From Eleusine coracana subsp. coracana (Eukaryota; Streptophyta; Magnoliopsida; Poales; Poaceae): 64,000 nucleotides of DNA. The position numbers were made by a program, and so were the translations under genes. The notes below the pieces were generated by a model. That model made no database searches and had not been told where the DNA came from. It saw only the letters and a list, made by a program, of their open reading frames with translations. The stretch spans positions 10,232,108 through 10,296,107 of the forward strand of contig CM064434.1 in assembly GCA_032690845.1 (NCBI GenBank), given 5' to 3'. Below are positions 42,906 to 52,658 of the stretch, piece after piece (the first letter of the stretch is position 1; the number at the start of each line of letters is the position of its first letter).

Positions 42906-45671
42906 ATGGGTCGCAAGAGGACTTCCGTTTCAATCCCAACTTCTTCCGCCGCCACCGCCGCGTCGTCCTCGTCGGAGGTCGACATCCCGGAGCAACTTTG
43001 GGAGTTCTCAAAGAGCAGCCTTCCACAGGCTGACATGAACAAGATGGTGTTGGATGGCATCCTTCCAGAACAGGCTTGGATCGACTGGAAGGTACCTCGC
43101 GAATCCTGCCCCATCCCCATTTACCAGCTGATCGTAGTGTTTCGCTCATTCTTTGAGCATGGCTTTGAAGTTCCCTACTGCAGTTTTTTGCGCGGGCTCC
43201 TTTTTTTCTATGGGATTGAGCTTGTCAACCTCAATCCCAACTCCATTCTTCATATTGCCATCTTTGTACATTTGTACGAAGCTTTTCTTGGTGTTCTCCC
43301 CTATTTCGATCTCTTCCGCCATCTGTTTGTCCTCCGACCGCTGCCCACCAAGGACAACCAAGTGGCCATAGGCGGCATCGGCGTCTAGTTACGCAAGAAG
43401 GAGCCCTACATTAATGTCCCATTGAAGACTGGAAACAAGAATTGGAAGGACGAGTGGTTCTATTGTGACAACCCTCCCCCTGTTCTTGCCGACTTCACTG
43501 GTGCAAAGGCTATTCCCCAAGCGTATTGGATAGAGAGGCCCGATCCGACCGATCCTCAAGTGGTCGCTCTGCTCAAGAAAATTGCCAATCTAAAGGCTGA
43601 AGGCGTCGATGGCATCACAGTGACCAAAAGCTTTATCATCCGACGAGTTTAGCCCCTGAAGCTTCAATGTCACCCGGCATGGGACTATGTTTTTGAGGAT
43701 GAGACTAGGGAGGTGCCGGATCCACCGAATGGCGAACTCCATCGAAGATGCTTTGTGAAGATGTTTGAAGGGGAAATCCTTCAGGACCATTCTTTGGTCT
43801 CAAAGGCGTATAACAAGGGTACAATGCGAGCCCGAGTAAGCCTCAGTCTGCCTTTAGCTAGCCCTTGTTATCCTATCTTGAGATTGTACTCATTGTTTTG
43901 ATCTTTATGCAGGCGTTGGATACTTATGTATCTCATCCCCCGCTCCCTCAGACCGATACTGAGGGACCTGATTATGTCAAGAAGACACCGCTGACCGGCG
44001 TTGGGGATTCAAGTTCCTCCGCAGGCGCTCGGCCAGTCAGCGTCACTCCCATCGTTACTCTGGCCTCCCCTGTCAAGCTCCAGAAGTGGACTATCACGCG
44101 CCGTCACCAATATGTGGGGGACCAGGACAACAATGAAGAAATAACTGTCGTAGATGCTGGTCAACCTGCTCCTGCAACCTCCAGCCGACCTTCAGATCGA
44201 CCGGAGCCCCCGAGCCCAACTCAGAGGTCAACGGAAGAGGTAGTGCAGACTGGCAAGACTGACCAACCCTCTCAAAAGAGGAAGGAGACTGATTTTCAGT
44301 CAACTTCTTCAAAGAAGAGGCTATGCCGGATCAAGCTCAAGAAGGCTCCCGGGTTTAATCTTTAAACCCTATACTCCTTGTTTCTTACTGTTGATCTTAA
44401 CATCTCCTGATCTCTTTCTTTTATATATTTATTTTTTCTTGGTAGTCGGACAAGTGATTCTCAGAGTGCTCAGGGATCTGAGGATACTTGGTCTGTGCTC
44501 CCACTTCGTTCGACTGGTGTGTCCTATTCGGTTGGCAAGTCTTCAAACACGCCGACCGAAGTGGATAAACTGTTTGAACAGACGGTTCCTACCTCCACTC
44601 TTGAGCCTCTGTCTCAGACCACTCCGACTAATATCTCTTTGCCTCTTGACAAAGGTAAAAGAACTCTTCCTGCAAATATGCTTGGTCGGCCTGAGGTAGA
44701 GGATGCGGAGATTTTGCACCAACAATGGGAGTCCAGCAAGGTAACTCAACATTATGCTTTTACCTTGCTTCGCTCTCATCTTTTAGCTCATTTATCTTCT
44801 GCATATCAGAAAGTGTATGCTCTTGTGGAGCGAAAGCAGGCTAGAGTGGAATATCTTGAAGCCGAAACTTTCGGTATGTCCTTGGTCGCCTAATCTTCTT
44901 GTCTTTATGTTTTAGACTAACTTCTTATTTGTCTTGCTAGTCATCGGTCAGGAGCTCTCCAAGGCCCTAGAGGAAAACAAGAAGCTGCTGCCCGTCCGAC
45001 AAGAGATAAACAAGGTCTTAGACCAAGTTCGTGCAGATCTGGCTGGTAAGTTTTCCTTCCATCCATATTTAAGCAATCTGCTGACCGCTCTAACGCTAAA
45101 AGCTTTACTGTTAGCTCGCGATAAAAAAAATCACCGATCTGGAGGAGTTGACTTCCAACCAGCAGAGGTTCATTGACGCCTTGAAGGTTGAGAAGGAGAG
45201 CCTCTCTAAATTGGTTGAAGACCACAAGACCGAAATCGCTCGGCTGCAGGAGGAGCTGAAGGGGTCTGACATGAAGATAGAGGAGGCTAAGGCTGTCTCC
45301 AAATCTTTCACATGTAAACTTGCCAGTAAGCCTTTGACTTCTTCCTTCTGCTTGATTCTTCTGTTGATCATACTGACCAATAATTATTATTTGCAGCTCT
45401 ATCTTATGCCGCTCGGAAAGCAATGAACTATGTTCATGCTAACCGAGTAGAGCAGGCCGGTCACTCCCTGGTCTACTTGTTGGAGCATGCATCAGAAGCC
45501 ATTGCTCATAACACTCGGCGAGTGGCGACCGAAGCCGGGAGTCAAGTGCTGGCGATTTGCCAATCCTGGCCTCCTGCTCTGCCATTGGACAAGATTAAAG
45601 AGGGATTTAACCCCGACCTGACCGATGACCAATGTCAGCTGCTCCTGGATTCCATGCTAGAGACTTCCTAG
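42906..45671 (+). pseudogene. Element C antisense gene, six putative exons
   Basis: ATG at 42906 with a Ser/Ala-rich start. Exon 1 (42906-43835) resembles the PF04195 'putative gypsy type transposon' domain: PIYQLIVVFRSFFEHGFEVP, LNPNSILHIAIFVHLYEAFLG, WKDEWFYCDNPPP. It has two in-frame TAG codons (43386-43388, 43650-43652). Introns by GT/AG borders: 43836-43912; about 44366-44449 (donor unclear); about 44874-44940; about 45046-45115; about 45326-45396. Exon 2 is a Ser/Pro-rich linker ending in basic KKRLCRIKLKK. Exons 3-5 are coiled coil. Exon 6 (45397-45671) ends with LPLDKIKEGFNPDLTDDQCQ. Convergent with pol. Role unknown; a DNA- or chromatin-related role is only a guess from the basic and coiled segments. 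Confidence 0.7.
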
Positions 45672-46315
45672 GCCTTGGTCGAAAATATAGAAATCAATCC
45701 GACCGTGCTGACTCCCCCAGCAACTCCTGAGGTCGAACTTCGGGTTGACTCTTCTTCTCCTTCAAAGGAGATATAATCCTATAATATTGTAAAACATTAG
45801 TAGTATTTTTATAATGATACTTGTGTATAAACTAATCTTATGCTTTTGTAGCTTTAGAAGTTTGACAAAGATATCATTGACATGTTTCTATCTAGAGAAA
45901 CAAAGATTGCAACGGCCTGCCATAACATGCTAGGTTGTAACCCGTAACCGCGTAACAAACAGAATCAACCAATCGACACATGACCTCTCACACTTTTGGC
46001 TCTGGGTTTAGTGTAGTGGTAGTCTGATGTGCAGCACAAAGTATTTAACCATGATGTATAAGCGTAAGACCAAAATAATAAAGACCAAAACTCAAGATCT
46101 CAAGATCTCATGATAATAAGTCGGTCAAAAAATAGGCCAAAACCAAAATATGGTTAGACTGAGATGGGACATTATTGCTAGCCCCCTGGCTCGATTGTTT
46201 AATAGTATAAATTAAGGAATCGAAACAGATATAGAATGAAAATCATTAGAAAATCTTTCATTAAAAAAGACTGAAGTTGCATTCATAAATAATGTATAAA
46301 TACACAAAATAAAAG
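45672..46315. other. Convergent gap in element C
   Basis: AT-rich, 644 bp between the antisense gene stop and the pol end. AATAAT/AATAAA-like signals occur on both strands (for example near 45805 and 46070). Unlike element A there is no tandem array here. Confidence 0.6.
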
Positions 46316-46885
46316 TTAAGTATAGAAACAACATAGCTGATTTATGTTCCAGGAGTTTGGAATATCATCGCCATCTTCATACATCAGTCGGTAAGCCCCC
46401 GGGCGAGTGACTTCCTTCACTACGTACAGTCCTTCCCACTTCAGCGAGAGCTTATGCTGATTCTTTGTCGATTGCACTCGGCAAAGCACTAGGTCTCCAA
46501 CTTGAAAGCGGTGACTACGGATGTTCTTATCATAATAACGACACCCTTGTTGGTAGAGTGCCGACCGAAACAGAGCGCGATCATGCAACTCCTCTGCCGC
46601 AATCAAATCAATCACTCGGTTCTCCTCAGAAAGCTTTTTATCGTACGCTTGAACTCGTGCCGAGACAAGACTGATCTCAGTCGGCAACATAGCTTCTGAG
46701 CCATAGACCAATGAAAAAGTTGATTGTCCAGTAGCTCGACTGGTGTTTGTCCGAAGCCCCCAAAGGACTGAAGGCAACTCTTTGACCCACCGACCGACAT
46801 AAGGTTTGAGTCTATCAAATATCCGTGGCTTTAATCCTTGAAGAATCATACCATTAGCCCGTTGGACCTGCCCATTGCTTTTCAA
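46316..46885 (-). pseudogene. pol: Element C integrase C-terminal part
   Basis: 190 codons starting inside the core at SNGQVQRANGMILQGLK, where the catalytic Glu of NGQVERAN is Gln. Continues WVKELPSVLWGLRTN, FSLVYGSEAMLPTEI and the C-terminal KWEGLYVVKEVTRPGAYRL. The zinc-binding part and the first two catalytic Asp blocks are absent. The upstream boundary is the deletion junction at about 46885. It cannot integrate DNA. Confidence 0.85.
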
Positions 46886-48096
46886 TTATGTAATACCATC
46901 CCGAGTGCAAAAGAAGTTTGAACTTCAATTGGATGAGCTTGGAAATAGTGCTTCAACTTCCTCGAGGTGATCAATAATGCATATAACAACTTCAAGATCT
47001 GCTGGTACCTTGTCTTAGAGGCGCTGAGAACCTCGCTCACAAAGTAGACCGGATGCTGTACTTTTTGCACATGTCCCTCCTCTTCTCGGTCGACTGTCAA
47101 AACAATACTCACAACCTGGGTTGTGGCCGAGATGTAAAGCTGAAGTTTTTCTCCTGGCTCCGGAGGCACCAACACTGGAATACTGCTGAGATGAATCTTT
47201 AATTCGTCCAGTGCCGACTACGCCTCCTCAGTCCAAACAAAGCCGTCCTGCTTTTTAAGCAATCAAAAGAGTGGTAACCCCCTAACCCCCAATCAGGAAA
47301 TAAAGCGACTCAAAGATGCCATGCATCCGGTCAGCTTCTGAACGTCCCTTTGAGAATTAGGCGGCTTCATATCAAGGATTGCCTTGATTTTCTCTGGGTT
47401 AGCTTCTATACCTCGTTTCGAAATGATGTAACCGAGTAACTTTCCTGATGGAACCCCAAAAACACACTTTTTAGGATTCAGCTTTATTGAATAATGTCTC
47501 AGATTGTTAAAGGTTTCTGCCAGGTCAAAGAGAAGTTCTTCGACTTTCTGAGTCTTGACAATGATGTTGTCAACATACGCTTCAGCGTTCTGACCGATTT
47601 GAGTGGCAAGGCAGCGTTGAATACCTCGTTGGTAAGTCACGCCAGCATTTTTCAGACTGAATGCCATAGTGATATAGCAATAAGCGCCGAAGGGTGTTAT
47701 AAAGGAAGTCTTGATCTGATCTTCGACTCTCAGTGGGATCTGATGATAGCCTGAATAGGCATCCAGAAAGCTTAAAAGCTCACACCTGGCTGTCGAATCT
47801 ACAATCTAATCAATACGAGGAAGAATGAAGGGGTCTTTTGGGAAGACCTTGTTGAGATCGGTATAATCAACACACATCCTCCACTCTTTATTCTTTTTAG
47901 GTATAAGGAGTGGATTTGCTAACCAGTCGGGATGATACACCTCCTTTATAAACTTAGCTTCTAACAATCTAACTATCTCCTTCTTCATAGCGTCCTTGCG
48001 ATCTTGCGCAAATCTTCTAAGCCTTTGGTGAATGGGGGTAGCCCCTAGAGGTACCCTTAACACGTGCTCAATCTTTTCCCTAGGAACTCCTGGCAT
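46882..48096 (-). pseudogene. pol: Element C reverse transcriptase and RNase H start
   Basis: 48096-47806 has the RT fingers (EWRMCVDYTDLNKVFPKD), with a stop near 47806. 47667-47293 has FSLKNAGVTYQRGIQRC and the catalytic box AYVDNIIVK, where the second Asp is Asn. 47175-46882 has the Ty3-type RNase H lead (LYISATTQVVSIVL, PVYFVSEVLSASKTRYQQ), then ends at HPIEVQTSF, where the deletion begins. RT is disabled by the Asn and by stops. Confidence 0.87.
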
Positions 48097-48351
48097 GTCA
48101 GATGGTTTCCATGCAATGATATCCCTATTTTCCTGGAGGAAAAGAGTGAGCGCGAGTTCCTATTTTTCATCAAGGTTGCCCCCAGCATAAGTCACCTTAT
48201 CGGGGTCCTCAGGATCGAGCAAAATCTCCTTGGTTTGGATGTCATCGGTCTGGATCTTGTCCTTGGTAGGTTTCTTTGTAGGAACCTCCGTTCCAGTCTG
48301 CTCCTCTATACCGACCGCCTTCTGGATCTCCTTTTGGTCTGACAGCATCAA

Positions 48352-48891
48352 CTATTTGGTAGCCATCTCACAACACTGTACATCGCAATCAAAAGAATTC
48401 CAAAGATCAGAGTGGAGGGAGATTATTCCGTTCGGGCATGGCATCTTGAGGGTGAGATACGGATAGTGCGGAATAGCCATAAACCTGGCCATCGTCGATC
48501 GACCGATGATAGCATGGTATGCTGACTCGAAGTCTGCCACCTGGAAGAGGATACACTCTGTCCTAAAATTATCACGGGTGCCAAAGGTGACTGACAGAGT
48601 GATTGGTCCAATTGGGACTAAAGTCTTGCCAGGCACAATCCCATGGAAGGGTGAAGAACTCGGTTGGAGGTCATTGATTGACAGATCGAGCTCTTGAAGG
48701 GTCCTAGTGAAGATTAGGTCCAAACTGCTTCCTCCATCGATGAGTACTCTATTGAACTTCACCTCCTTCATAGTCGCAGCAAGCACCAATGGGTAGCGAC
48801 TTGGTTTTGGTAGATGTTTTGGATGGTTCGACCGATCAAAGATGATTGGCATCTCAGACCACCTCATGTACTGAGGCGTTGCTGGCTCCAC
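48352..48891 (-). pseudogene. pol: Element C protease
   Basis: Contains FNRVLIDGGSSLDLIF, a normal active-site Asp-Gly-Gly strand, and the second hydrophobic strand SAYHAIIGRSTMARFMA. It lies between gag and RT. A stop at 48352 and the RT start at 48096, with a spacer containing KVTYAGGNLDEK, suggest frame damage between them. Of the catalytic sites seen in C this is the best preserved. Confidence 0.82.
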
Positions 48892-48903
48892 CGAGTTAAT
48901 CTC

Positions 48904-49701
48904 TCAAAGCTCTAACTTTTGCTTGCGCTTGGATGTATAGGCATCCGGGCCTCCGAAGATGAAGTTTACTTCTTTGCGGGGCTCCTGGAACTCTCCTGAA
49001 TCATCCTTGTCATCATCATCCTTAGGCTTGTCTTTGTTGCTATTGTTGCACCTCAGGGGATCTTTGGCCACCTTGAGCGCAGCTGTTGCAAAACCCTTCA
49101 GATAATAGCAATCCTTTGCTTTGTGGTTTCCCTTGGGATGCCAAGGGCAAATACCACTCAGCAACTCATCAGTGGACGGCTGGTTCGTCCGAGGATTCTT
49201 CCGAAACTGATCCACTGTGTTGACAACATTGTTAGGTTTTCTATTCTTGTCCTTCTTGGAGGACTCAGGCTTGTCCGACCACTTCTCCTTGCCCTTTCCT
49301 CGGATATCATCAACTGCAGACTCTCCTGATGCATACTTATCAGCAATCTCGAAGCACTCTTGAGCGGTGAGCTTGAGATCATGGTTCCTCCGACCAATTT
49401 CCCGGACAAGATCGTCGCTACGAATTCCACCCAGGAAGGCAGTAATGATTTGCTGATCGGGGACGTTGGGGATCTCAGTCTTCTTAGCACAAAACCGCTT
49501 AATGTAGTCACGAAGAGGCTCGTTTCCTTTGTGCTTGATCCGAGTGAGGTCAAAGTGATTGCCCGGTCGGTTGCAAGTTGCTTGGAAACTTTCTATGAGT
49601 TTCCTGTTGAGAGATGTGAGCCATATTCGAACGGCAGGATCTAAGCAGACCGGAAGGTAATAAGCCATTACGTAGGAATCACCTCCAGCCGACCGGATCA
49701 C
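48904..49701 (-). pseudogene. gag: Element C gag core and knuckle
   Basis: 265 codons: gag core (AVRIWLTSLNRKLIESFQ, GNEPLRDYIKRFCAKKTEIP, ITAFLGGIRSDDLVREIG), a basic KDKNRKPNN region, and a Cys/His cluster CPWHPKGNHKAKDC typical of Tat gag, then an acidic Asp-run. The start is artificial: the frame enters from 49702-50745 by a shift. A stop at 48902 separates it from protease by one codon. Confidence 0.83.
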
Positions 49702-50956
49702 CGTACTATAGAGTTGTAACCATTCTTGAGGATTGATTTGTCCATCATATTTTTCGATGGGAACCGGCTTGAATCCTTTTGGCCATCGAGCAATGCGAAG
49801 CCGAGGGACGTAAGCCTTGATGCCATCGATCTTGTCATCAGTCAGCGTTGGTGACCGCCTTTGTTGATCTGGGGACGTGGTTGGGCTACAACGGTGGCGT
49901 GGGCCAACATCCTCGTCATGACGACATCGTCAATTGCCATCATTATTGCGTCGATCCCGATCATCATGTCGACGTCGGTCATCGTGGTTGTCTCTTGGAG
50001 GAGGGTTCTGACAATCATCCCGTTGGTTGTCCCGTCGGTCTTCTCATCGGTCATCCCACCGGTCTTCCCATCGGGCATCCATTCTTCGTTCACGCCGCTC
50101 TTCCTCATAGCATCGGTTGTCCCGAGCGCGCTCCTCGTGGTGAGAGTTGATGGTGTCTCGTCCATCATGGAGGCTGAGAGAATTTCTCAGATCTTCGCGC
50201 CTTCGCCGACCCTGAGGAGATACATGGCTGGAACTTGCGACCGACTAAGACTTTGTAGCATCTTGTGCCGCTGCGGCCTTGAGCATAGCCACCTCCTTCT
50301 GCATAGCAGGAGTTTGATAGTGGGCATCAACCATTAAAGTGTCAAGCAATGTCTTGGCCCCGGTGATGTTGTTCTATGGGGTGTGGTAGACCTTAACACC
50401 ATCCACTTCAAGGTCAGGGCCAAGATCCAGTCGGCGTGCGTTACGCAATCCACGCGACCCTTTTGGTCGACGGCGGTGACCGATCGATAATTCATCAGCT
50501 GGCGGGTTATCATCCTATCGGCCTCCTTCGATCGGCTGGTTTTGGAGACCACCGGCTGGATTCCCTTCTTCTTCGGCATCTGGATCCTCATCCTGGTTTC
50601 CAGCAGCAGGATCTATTATATCCACCATGTTGACTGTATGGGGATACGAGTAGGTCGATCCGACCGTGTCCTCATCAAAAGACCGATCTGACATCAAGTC
50701 ATATCCGAAGGCAGAGTCTTCCTGCTCGGATCCGAGTGGGATCAATGCAGGGATAATGTCAGACGGACTCGGTGATCATGCCATAGGGCTGGCTGCAGTC
50801 GATTCTGATCTGTAGTTGTTCAGACCTAGGGCTCCATTGTCGCTGACCATGAAGTCGAGCGATCCAAAAGAGATCATGAAGTCTGGAGAGTATTGGATGA
50901 TGGGAAGTTCGGCCATTGTAGTCGACGGAGAATCCCGACGAGCCTTGTCCCCTACC
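49702..50956 (-). pseudogene. gag: Element C gag N-terminal region and leader
   Basis: Frames 50745-50515, 50591-50334 and 50168-49842 on the minus strand cover an Asp/Glu-rich start (VDIIDPAAGNQDEDPDAEEE), an Arg/His-rich stretch encoded by GACGTCGG-like repeats around 49900-50090, and the lead to the gag core. Many short frames and stops. The segment next to the PBS is leader. Confidence 0.6.
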
Positions 50957-50968
50957 TAGCGCGCCAAC
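50957..50968 (-). other. Element C primer binding site
   Basis: Directly next to the 5' LTR, the minus strand reads GTTGGCGCGCTAGG. The tRNA cannot be named from this alone. Confidence 0.6.
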
Positions 50969-51402
50969 TGTCGATGCTCAAGACCGGCAGTAAATATATA
51001 GGGCTACATCGAGACCAAGAACTACAATGGTTACACAAGACACCGAATTATATAAGTTCGGGCCCTCTCAATGAGAGTAAAAACCCTACGTCCTGTGTTC
51101 TGTATTGTATTGATTGTCACAAGATGTTGAGTCTAAATTGCCTCTAACTATCTCTAATTTCCTCCAACTATCTCTAATTGCCTCCCCCTCCATGGGGGGT
51201 ACCCTGCCGCCTTATACATCCGGTCGGCAGGGGGGGTACAAGCAGAGTCCTAGTCGTACTCTACAATGATTCTATATAGCAAGTCTAATCTTTCTTGTCT
51301 TGCACTCCAAGCCGAGTCGGTCGGCTTTCTTGTTGATGAAGTACCCGGTCGGCCACTGACTTTAGCCTTGTATGAGGATACCCATAAAGCAAGTATCCCA
51401 CA
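50969..51402 (-). repeat. Element C 5' LTR
   Basis: 434 bp, same ends as 41537-41969. The TATA region reads TTATACAT here, versus TTATATAT in the 3' LTR. 17 of 18 substitutions between the two LTRs are transitions. Confidence 0.93.
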
Positions 51403-52409
51403 GGTTAGTAGACGGGTTTTGGGTATGTCACACTTAGCTTGCAGTATTGTGGGGGTCTAAAATTGACTAATGATAAAAGTGACTGATATTCAGTTGAACC
51501 TAATTATAACTTGGGTTGGTAATCTTTTTGGCAACATGGATTATAGGTGACCCAACTAGGAGGATGTTGATGATGGTGCGGGTATACACAGGTACGGGTA
51601 ATGTACCGGTTGGATTGTGGTAGTACCTGCTTGTGGTCATAAGGACTGGTTCATGGAGGGGCCACCTAGGAAAACAACACAAAGTATAGGGCTGATATTG
51701 ATAGTCGTGGTCCGGTATTAGATGTCTTCCCAGTTTTGTGGCGTTCAAGGAAGGAGGAAGAGAGTGTCACTTTCAGCCTCAGGTGAAGAAGGGTATGCTT
51801 CTAACCATGGCTTTAGATTGGCTTCTGTAGGGATGGTTAATCCCTTAGCAGTGAAACCATAGCAGAGACGTTTTGCAAGCTGGAGAGCTCTTTGAAAGAC
51901 CATGTGGTGATCTCTTAGCCTCTCACCTATGGTTGTGTGTTGGCAATAGGGAGACTTTAGTTATGCAACCTCTTCAGAGTGTAAAACTGTTATAACAGCC
52001 GTGCTCACGGTCATGAGCGATCTGGATCCTCACACGATTAGATGGATGGTTGGGTGGATCTGGTGGGTAACCAGATTTGGGTGGTACAGTCATAGGTGCT
52101 GTGGGTGGGTAACCTGTAGTGCTCTGGTATAGGTGGGTAACTCATAGGTTTTGCTATCGGAGGGCAACTAATAGTGTTGGACAGGTGGTTAACCTGTTTA
52201 GCCACTTTTCACCTAGTAAATAGGATGCTTGTACTATTAAAGTCATAGGCTAAGGATTTGTAGTGTAGTAAACCTGTGTCAAGCCTATTCTTGTTTTTAG
52301 TCTGCATGTTATTGCTTTCCCCCACTTTTTGAGTACATTATGTACTCAAGCATTTTAGTTTTCCCTCTGTTGTTGCTTATTATTCTACTGCTCAGAAGAT
52401 GATGAAAAG

Positions 52410-52442
52410 ATGGACTACGTCGACGAGGACTACTATGACTAG
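52410..52442 (+). CDS. Conserved micro-ORF in solo LTR 2 (MDYVDEDYYD)
   Basis: ATG 52410, TAG 52440-52442. Preceded in phase by CSEDDEK. Compare 16420-16449 and 60659-60621. Position relative to the LTR end is similar in all three (about 185-255 bp). Confidence 0.5.
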   Translation: MDYVDEDYYD

Positions 52443-52658
52443 GAGTGTGACCCCCAGTTGACAGCTTGTGGCATCATGGAGTCTTCCGTTGTCTTTTATT
52501 TTTTCTTCATGTATTCTAGACTATGTAATAATTATACGAGGTATTAATAAAAATGACATTGGTTTTACTATTATTTCACTTGTCTTGTGTGCGTGAAAAC
52601 TTGATCCTGAGCATGCATACAGATGCAATCGGTTTTGGCCTTAAAACCGGGTGTGACA

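Larger units (their letters stand above)
41537..51402 (-). mobile_element. Tat-like Ty3/gypsy element C
   Basis: LTRs 41537-41969 and 50969-51402, a perfect 5-bp repeat GGTTA on both sides (41532-41536, 51403-51407), PPT 41970-41985, PBS next to 50968. Gag-pol is on the minus strand (50745 to 46316) and the antisense gene on the plus strand (42906-45671). The LTRs differ at about 19 of 433 positions. Pol lacks most of RNase H and the integrase core through an internal deletion at about 46885. The most complete LTR pair in the window. Confidence 0.93.
38629..52658 (+). mobile_element. Solo LTR 2, long-LTR gypsy, split by element C
   Basis: Starts TGTCACGCCCC (38629), ends GGGTGTGACA (52658), with a perfect 5-bp repeat GAACT at 38624-38628 and 52659-52663. 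Without element C (41537-51402) and its repeat it is about 4.15 kb. The 3' part (51480-52658) aligns with solo LTR 1 (15350-16675). The 5' part (38629-41536) is different sequence from solo LTR 1, rich in CATGATGATCTAGCC phrases, so the two are related subfamilies. It interrupts the B2 coding region. Confidence 0.9.
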
